Of a stretch of DNA of 64,000 nucleotides, positions 57,166 through 64,000 are shown piece after piece; the stretch's first letter is position 1, and each line of letters opens with the position of its first letter. A model generated the notes under the pieces. It did not search any database and had not been told where the DNA came from. It saw only the letters and a program-made list of their open reading frames with translations. The position numbers and the translations under genes were made by a program. Source of the DNA: Pseudorasbora parva (lineage: Eukaryota; Chordata; Actinopteri; Cypriniformes; Gobionidae); the NCBI RefSeq assembly GCF_024679245.1, contig NC_090180.1, forward strand, positions 12,773,007 to 12,837,006, in the 5' to 3' direction.

Positions 57166-57887
57166 TATATCTTCAAGGCTTAAAACAGCAGTAAAAAAAT
57201 GTTATGCAAGAAAGTGGATTTCTCACACTTTCTGCTGGAGCTGTGTTTAGATACATACATCCCTGCCCCAGAGGAGTTGTAGCTTGTTTAGATGCTCTTT
57301 CAGACAAGAGGAGGTGGAAGACTGAGTGCTGAGGTGTCTCCAATACACTCGTTTCCACAGATGCTCTTTCTGCCCGCTGTCAGGAAGAGACTGTCAGTGG
57401 AAATATACACTCCCTCAGGAACTAGTTACAGAACAAACAATATGAGCCCCGCTATCTTAAAATGGCATAAACAGTCATCCTCCTTGAGCCTCCTATGTAC
57501 AAGTCTTCCTGTAAGGACATTTATCGAGTCAAAGAAATAAGTTTTTATATGTTTTAATGAGAATCAAAAATTTTCCTGGATGACTATTAATAGCCATGGA
57601 TAGATTGCTTTTATTCTAGTAAATACGAATTGTTGGCAACACTTTACAATAAGGCTCTGTTAATAAACAAATAGATGTCTTCGACCATTGCGCCGCACTC
57701 CGCTTCTTTTTTTGTGTCCCATGCATGACGTCATCTCAAGTTAAAATTAAGTTAAAACTAAAACCTAAACCAAAATAAAAAAAATATAAGCTGATAAAAA
57801 AAAATATGAATAGGCTACTGTATAATTTGTATTTATGCTATAAATTATATACAAAAATACAGTGGTGAGAGGTGGTGTTTTAAAATG
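57166..57887. other. Non-coding stretch with a small repeat scrap
   Basis: CAACACTTTACAATAAGGCT at 57626-57646 resembles a dispersed fish repeat. Nothing else recognised. Confidence 0.4.
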
Positions 57888-58422
57888 ATTGGCAAAAGTA
57901 TTGGGACACCTATCCAAATAATTGAATTCAGGTGTTTCAATCACTTCCATGGCCACCATAGGTGTAAAAAAATCAAGCTCCTAGACATGCAGATTGCTTC
58001 TACAAATATTTGTGAAAGAATCGGCCACTCTCAGGAGCTCAGTGAATTCAAATTTGGTACCATGATAGGTTTCCACCTGTGCAACAAGTCCATTTGTGAA
58101 ATTTCCTCACTACTAAATATTCCACATATTTAACTTTTAGTGGTATTATAATAAAGTGGAAGCAATTGGGAACAACAGCAACTCAGTTACAAAGTGGTAG
58201 GCCACATAACTGAGTTGTGTTGACATCACAGAGCGGGGTCAGCACATGCGGGTTAGCTCAAGAACAGTGCGTAGAGAGCTTCATGGAATGGGTCTCCATG
58301 AACGAGCAGCTACATCCAAGCCTTAGATCACTTACGTCAGGATGCAGTGATGCAGCCCTACTGGCTGACAGACTGAGAGCAAACTTGTTTTGGAATGACC
58401 AATCGGCAAGGCTCTTCTGGTA
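57888..58422 (+). pseudogene. Tc1-like transposase, N-terminal half
   Basis: The DNA starts at the inner part of a terminal repeat (TTGGCAAAAGTATTGGGACA) and then reads CKKIKLLDMQIASTNICERI and SQELSEFKFGTMIGFHLCNK followed by SICEISSLLNIP, a paired-like helix-turn-helix. After a gap come VSSRTVRRELHGMGLHERAA and WNDQSARLFW, where W-x-D corresponds to the first catalytic Asp block. The catalytic second half is missing; the 64-bp tandem repeat begins at once after it. It is the same family as 62274-63299 and 18443-18925. Confidence 0.8.
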
Positions 58423-58425
58423 GGG

Positions 58426-58662
58426 AACAGCACTGCTGCAGCAGTGGAGAAAAGGTTAGCCAGAGAAACTGGGCTCCTGTGGGAGCAGAGTGAACAGCAA
58501 TGTTGCGGTACTGGAGAAATTAGCCATAGAAGCTGAGCTCCTGTGGGAGCAGAGTGAACAGCACTGCTGCGGTATTGGAGAAATTAGCCATAGAAGTTGA
58601 GGTCCTGCGGGAGCAGAGGAAACAGCACTGCTGCGGCAGTGGAGAAATTAGCCAGAGAAAAG
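58426..58662 (+). repeat. 64-bp tandem repeat, 3.6 units
   Basis: Units start at 58426, 58493, 58557 and 58621. Each reads AACAGCACTGCTGCGG, GGAGAAATTAGCCA, GAAGCTGAGCTCCTG and GGGAGCAGAG with small changes. Period is 67 then 64 and 64; the last unit stops after GCCAGAGAAA. Confidence 0.95.
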
Positions 58663-58992
58663 ACTAATCGACTAGTCAACCTTAATGCTCTGTTATGACT
58701 AGTCGCTGGCCTATAGAGGGCGCAACAGGATAAACAATTTCCTGACACGCAGGCTCTGTTTTGAACAGTTAAAAATTACAAATAAATGCATACTCCAAGA
58801 GCTCTCCACAAGACATGTTTGATTATACCTTCTGGATGCTCAAAATTGATCGGGAGAATGCATGCTTATTGTACATGTAAGTTAATCATCGCGCTAAACT
58901 GCGTGTTGCATTGCAACGTACACACATAGCCGATTGCACATCACGCGGAGACCTCTCGCCTCACACAAAACCATTTAGTAGCGCAGAGATGT

Positions 58993-59490
58993 TAGCCTGA
59001 CAAGCCAGACCCACATCAAGATGTTTGGTCTGGAAACTCACGTTTGACAGGGCTCAATCCAAGGGGCGGGATAAACGGTTGTCTTTCAAACTCCCTCTGC
59101 ATGGCGTGCACGCAATTGGATAGCGCTACAACCAACAGGAGCTAGTTGGAAGATTAAACTTTCGCCGTATCCGGTCGGCAAAACTCAGAACACATCTTCC
59201 CTTTTTAAGAATGACTTCAGGGTCATTCGTTGTTCTTTTCTCAGAGAAAAGCTTAACTTCAGTCTTCCAGAGTCGCGGTCAAAGCTGATTCGAAAGACCG
59301 CCGTTGGCCAGTTTCTGTGTTTACTAGAAGCACGCAAGCGCACCTCGGCCTTAATTATGTTAAGCCCGGCCCACCGACTCTATACACGATGTGATTGGCC
59401 CGACCAGAGTTTGGTGTTTACAGCTCAGAAGGGTATTGAGAGTTGCTAGATGACACTCGTGGGCAGATTAGATTTGCTGCCGCTAGGGTG
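58993..59490 (+). mobile_element. TAGCCTG-ended element, second copy, right end lost
   Basis: From TAGCCTGACAAGCCAGACCC it follows the 28859-29398 copy block by block to GATTTGCTGCCGCTAGGGTG, then diverges before the AGGCTA terminus. No target duplication can be checked. Confidence 0.85.
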
Positions 59491-60412
59491 TATATTTATA
59501 CTTCAATGCTAAATTGACACAGCCTTTATCCCTGTTTAGTAAGCGATTAATTATTGTGTATGAAGCCACATCATCTCAAAGAAGGATGTCCAACTGTCAT
59601 TATGAAGTGAGTTTGAAGTAAAGACTCAAACTCGCATTGCTGTTAGATGGAGCAGCATTTTCTACAGACCACAGAGCCATACTTCACTGACAAGCTGTGC
59701 ATAAAATAATAATTACAGCTTTAGTGATTTCATAATCGCACTATGCCAAATCGGTTTAATTGAGATTTTGGATTAATAGCAATTAACCGTGCAGCCTTAC
59801 TCCCATTGCAAATTCAGTTTCTTACGTACTCCACACATTTGAAGCTTTCAACAACAGGACAAATGAAAGAACGAATATTCGCTTGTTTAAACAGCTATGC
59901 AGGCTTCAGAAGGATCCCACCATTGGAAACAAGTAGATGGTTTATTTTAATGGCATCCTGGATTGCGTCAGAGGATTATATGTTTGCTCGAAGCTTTTTT
60001 TGTAAGCGAGGCACAGTAATGAGAGAAACGTTTGAAGCGTTGAACGGTGAAGCCGCCAACTGTATTGGATCTGACAGCAGCTACATTATAAACCTCAAGT
60101 AAATGATTTCAAAATGCTTTGTCATGACCATGTCCACGTCATGACCTCTTCAACTGCATTATTGCATACTGAACTGCTGTTCCATAAAAATGCTTCAGGT
60201 GTCCAGTTCTTGACTTAATAAAACAGGCATGAGCCAGACAGGGATGAAGCAGATGACACATCACAATAAGTTCTAAAGCATCAACTTATATTTTCAAGCC
60301 TGGTGGCTGCTCAATAACAGAATAAACAAGATGACTAATTTAATTACTGTGTAAAAAATGTGCTGCCGCAGGGTGCTAACAAACCCTTATTGGTGCGGCC
60401 ATGTTCATATCA
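59491..60412. other. Non-coding stretch with a hAT terminal scrap
   Basis: Positions 59733-59799 (ATCGCACTATGCCAAATCGG to CAATTAACCGTGCAGCCTTA) resemble the right end of a hAT-like MITE. The 98-codon frame at 59806-60102 has no recognisable domain and no ATG at its start. Confidence 0.4.
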
Positions 60413-60455
60413 CCCCCCCCCCCCCCCCCCCCCCCCCATATATATATATATATAT
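60413..60455. repeat. C25 homopolymer followed by (AT)n
   Basis: A run of 25 C is joined directly to an AT run of about 18 bases. Such runs are error-prone in sequencing. Confidence 0.95.
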
Positions 60456-62273
60456 TAGGAAAGGCCTTATTGTTACTTCAACAATACAGGCTATGCCCTG
60501 AACATTCTGAGAGTACTTCCCATTTCACTCAACCTGGCTGGAGAGTTCAAATCAACACTTAGCTAAAGTGAAATCTCAGTGTGAGAGAGCTCTCCCAGGT
60601 GACTGTACAGCATCACTAATGGGCTTGTTCGGGGCCTGGCCAGCACAGCCTGTCGATACAATTCGCTTCCGCCTTTTCCGGCTGCCAGGTCCCATCTGGA
60701 GCCAATTCATGATCTCAGACGGTGCGCACCTTTCACCAGCCACTAGCTCCTGCTCGCCTGTATTATGCTCTCTCCATCCGGCGGGTCCTCTGTCCCCGTC
60801 CCCCTCCCTCCAGACGACTCCCGTGTTCACTGTGACAGGCCTGGAATGTGTCTCTGAGAGTCAAGCTGAACTTTAATGGTTCAGATAAAGCAAAAGTACT
60901 GCTGTCACTCATGAAACGGCCCTGCAGCATAAACAGCCTTTATGACTTTAGCCATCGAAAGGATATTTGCTGTTATTCTGCACTTATTCATTCAGGAAGG
61001 AGCTGAATATAGATTTATAAAGCATACAAAAAAAAAAAAAAGACGAATTCTGCAGGATTTTGCTCATTCACTATCGATTTCACTGGGGTTGAGCGGATGA
61101 TCTGAAATATGGATGATCATATTAAATGTCATCATTCTTGGAAAAAATTACTTTTAAAAATAGGGTTTGTTTTGTTATTCTTTTTAATGTAATATTGTAT
61201 CCTTTTGGTATTGTCATTGGCATTCATTTCAGTGAAACTGGTTTTATACTTGACATTGAGTATTAAATAATAATTTAAAAACAAAAATGAAATAACATCC
61301 ATTTCCACTTTTCTCCAAGGTGTCATGTGGTTTTGAATTTGACTTTCTGTCTTAAATGGTAAACTGATATATGGTTTGTGTAATTTAAAGGTTAATTGCA
61401 CTGAAACTCCCCCCTTGTTTAAGTAGCGCTCCTTTTTTAATTTCATCAGAAGACTATGTGCCAATGCCATGACCAATGAAATGTCACCCGTCTCATTTCT
61501 TCGGTTTCATCAGGATGTGAACGTCAGGTGCTGCAGTCATCCTGCTGTTGCCTGGACATGCATGATTCATTCGTTTTAGACAGAGATGACCTTGATCTCA
61601 TCCTCTCTGTCTCTCTCCCTCTCTTTTCTCACAACATCACTGCTCCTCTACAGGCATACTGGGGATGAATCACACTTTTTGTAGTTTTACAAGGAAGTTG
61701 TGGGAGCTGTTTTTCCCACCGCTCAAGAGCAATGAAAAACCAAGCATTTGCTCAGTGACAATAGATAATTGTGTGAAAAATCATGCAATGGGCTTGCCAC
61801 ATTAAATAAAGAAAGAAGGGAATTTGAATAAAGAAGTTATGAAGAGATGCCATCTATTAATAAGATGCCTTTCCACTACATTTGCTACATTTTTTGGAGG
61901 CGCATAACATCATGCACCACTTGACTTTTTATTGAGTAAGGATTGTCTATCATCCATAAAAGTCTAATTGCCCCAAAATTAAAACACTTCATTTTCTAAC
62001 ATTTATGTCGTTTCAGACCTGTATGACTTTTATTTCTTACATGGAATACAAAAGGAGACATATTTAAGATAGCGCTAGTTGCTCTTTTCTGTGCCATTAC
62101 GAAATCCAGTCATTTTAAAAGAAATCAAGGCAATTTCAGGTTAGTTTCGCTTGAGGGCAAAAAGGTTTCCCATGCAGAATTTACCTGTGTTCAAGTTGGT
62201 CATGCGAATTTTCCACATTGAACAGAAAGTGGCTGTTTTGAAAAGGACTTAGCTGTGCTCACAAATATGGAGA
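60456..62273. other. Non-coding stretch with a GC-richer block
   Basis: Positions 60560-60880 are GC-rich and match no repeat in the window; the two overlapping frames there, one per strand, show no domain. An A run lies at 61028-61040. The rest is AT-rich. Confidence 0.4.
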
Positions 62274-63299
62274 TACACTACATTGCCAAAAGTATGTTAT
62301 AAAATCAAGCTGTATAAAGGTGTATAAAATCAAGCATCTATGCATGCAGATTGCTTCTACAAATATTTGTGATTGGTCACTCTCAGGAGCTTAGTGAATT
62401 CAAGTGTGGTACTGTGATACAGATTGCCAACTGTGCAATAAGTCCATTTGTGAAATTTCCTCACTACTAAATATTCCATGGTCAACTGTTAGTGATATTA
62501 TGACAATGTGGAAGCTATTAGGAACAACAGCAACAGCAACTTTCTGCAGAGTCAATAGCTACAGACCTCCAAACTTTGTATGGCCTTCAGATTAGCTCAA
62601 GAACAGTGCGTCATGGAATCGGGTTTCGGATGCAGTGTTATAAAGTGCACCACCACCGGACTCAAATCACATGTCTGGCAATCCGCGAGTCTGGGTTAGA
62701 CAGTTCCCAGGAGAAGTACTTGCCTGACTGTATTGTTGCAAGTGTAAAGTTTGAAGAAGGGGGGATTGTGGTATGGGGCTGTTTTTCAGGTATTGGGCTT
62801 GGCCCCTTAGTTCCAGTGAAATGAACTCTTAACATTTCAGCATACCAAGACATTTAAGACAATTTCATGCTTCCAAACTTTGTAGGAACAGTTTGGGGGT
62901 GGCCTCTTTCTATTCCAACATGACTGCGCACCAGTGCACAAAGCAAGGTCCATAAAGACATGGATGTGTAAGCTTAGTGTGGAGGAACTTTACTGGCCTG
63001 CACAGGGTCCTGACAGCAACCCGACAGAACACATTTGGGATGAATTAGAGCGGAGACTGCCAGCCAGGCCTTCTACATCAGTGCCTGACCTTGCAAACGC
63101 ACTTCTAGAAGAATTGTCAAAAAATCCCATAAACACACTTGTGGAAAGCCTTCCCAGGAGAGTTAGAGCTGTTATAGCTGCAAAGGGTGGGCCAACTCCA
63201 TTAAACCCCACGGATTAAGAAAGAAATGACATTAAGAATGTCATGCCATTCATGTGCATTTAAAGGCAGGCATCCCAAAACTTTTGGCAATATAGTGTA
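62274..63299 (+). mobile_element. Tc1-like element with both terminal repeats
   Basis: The left end TACACTACATTGCCAAAAGT and the right end ACTTTTGGCAATATAGTGTA are inverted and bounded by TA, the Tc1 target. At about 1.0 kb it is shorter than a 1.3-1.6 kb autonomous element, because of internal deletions. It is the best preserved of three family members in the window. Confidence 0.9.
62576..63218 (+). pseudogene. Tc1-like transposase, central and C-terminal parts
   Basis: Blocks in order are [12 protein letters not shown] (end of the DNA-binding part), [21 protein letters not shown] as a central strand, then FQHDCAPVHKA with the second catalytic Asp (62922), LYWPAQGPDSNPTEHIWDEL with the Glu, and LVESLPRRVRAVIAAKGGPT to a stop at 63216. 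I count 34 residues between Asp and Glu, the classical Tc1 spacing. The region of the first Asp (W-S-D-E-S) is deleted and at least one frame change lies between VPVK and FQHD. An uninterrupted frame covers the last 94 codons. Confidence 0.85.
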
Positions 63300-64000
63300 T
63301 CTCAATGATTTACATTACAAGATATCAGAATTTCATCTTACTTTTTGGGCATATTAACAGGTCTCTATGAAATTAGGGTGTTTTTTTTCATCTATATGAT
63401 CCATAATGCCTTGTGTATTAATTAGGATATTAAACAAAAACACATATACTTTACTTTATAACTTATATTATATTTTTATATATTATATATAACTTCATAT
63501 TTAAGTTTTTAAAGGGTTAAGTATCATAAAGGTAATTCTTACTCTGAAGCCATTAGATGGCTTTGTGTGAGAAAAACCTTAAAGTTTTAATTTATAATAA
63601 ATAGATAAACGCAGAATGTGCCATATAGATATGCAGCATTTGCAATATAAGAATAATGACTTCAGTCCATTTCATACCTGGTACTGTGACAAACGTCTTA
63701 ATTTCATTCAGTCATGATATTCAGGGTCATTTTCTGTTGACCTAATCAGAATTCAAAATGATGGCTGATCTGAATTAAAACGAGCCTCACTGCTTATATC
63801 TCTATAGAGCTTCAGTCATAGCCTTCATACACACAAGTCAGCATAAGGCTAAAGATAATTAGTAAACACTTTGATTCTATAATAGACTTATTTTGAAAGA
63901 TTTTAACAACATAACTCTTGTGCCTTGACAATAAGTTTTGACTGAATAATGCAATATAATAAATCTATGTATGTGAATAGCATTGCCTGAAGTATGTAAA
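63300..64000. other. AT-rich non-coding stretch, nothing recognised
   Basis: No gene, microsatellite of note or transposon end was recognised up to the window edge. Confidence 0.4.

Noticed and set aside
59806..60102. 98-codon frame
   Set aside because: The start is TTG, and no domain or conserved motif is visible; it follows directly on a hAT terminal scrap.

Overview
The window reads as vertebrate nuclear DNA, most likely from a cyprinid-type teleost (carp, barb or zebrafish relatives). The support is AT-rich non-coding DNA with long CA and AT microsatellites and many copies of the short inverted-repeat DNA transposons typical of cyprinid genomes (ends such as TTAAAGGGATAGTTCACCC). It also holds hAT, PIF/Harbinger, Tc1 and THAP-type transposon remnants and a decayed CR1/L2-like LINE. 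The family assignments are from memory of these repeats, not from a search.

I find no convincing intact host protein-coding gene, rRNA or tRNA gene. Every longer open frame is either inside a microsatellite, inside a transposon remnant, or lacks recognisable protein features. The only host-gene candidate is a weak possible terminal exon at 48711-48818. The window is best described as intergenic or deep intronic DNA.

Layout. 1-5 kb: AT-rich DNA with two inverted-repeat elements and a CA microsatellite. 5-13.3 kb: a degenerate THAP finger, three nested inserts (Harbinger in MITE at 6.4 kb, hAT in palindromic MITE at 8.8-9.9 kb, Harbinger in MITE at 12.4 kb) and a tandem tRNA-like SINE. 14.6-24.2 kb: foldback elements, two Tc1 transposase fragments and a doubly nested palindrome at 21.1-22.5 kb. 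25.3-29.4 kb: two hAT elements and a TAGCCTG-ended element with a 9-bp target duplication. 30.3-32.0 kb: a minus-strand LINE remnant (SGNH-esterase ORF1, APE endonuclease of ORF2) beside a SINE. 32.2-34.7 kb: a hAT with a Harbinger inside it, both with target duplications. 36.8-38.8 kb: a foldback carrying another element and a 140-bp near-perfect palindrome, then a hAT remnant. 40.6-44.7 kb: long AT and CA tracts and small MITEs. 45.9-54.4 kb: more MITEs, a Harbinger, hAT ends and a 1.5-kb foldback with a THAP remnant. 56.3-63.3 kb: three Tc1 remnants, a 64-bp tandem repeat and a second TAGCCTG-ended copy.

The genes seen do not work together as a pathway. They are remnants of selfish elements: transposase DNA-binding domains (BED, Myb/SANT, THAP), DDE catalytic pieces and LINE enzymes, all broken. 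The internal logic is insertion history: which element sits inside which, read from target duplications and interrupted inverted repeats. Between them lie several better-balanced, apparently single-copy stretches that could be conserved regulatory DNA; that is a guess without a genome comparison.
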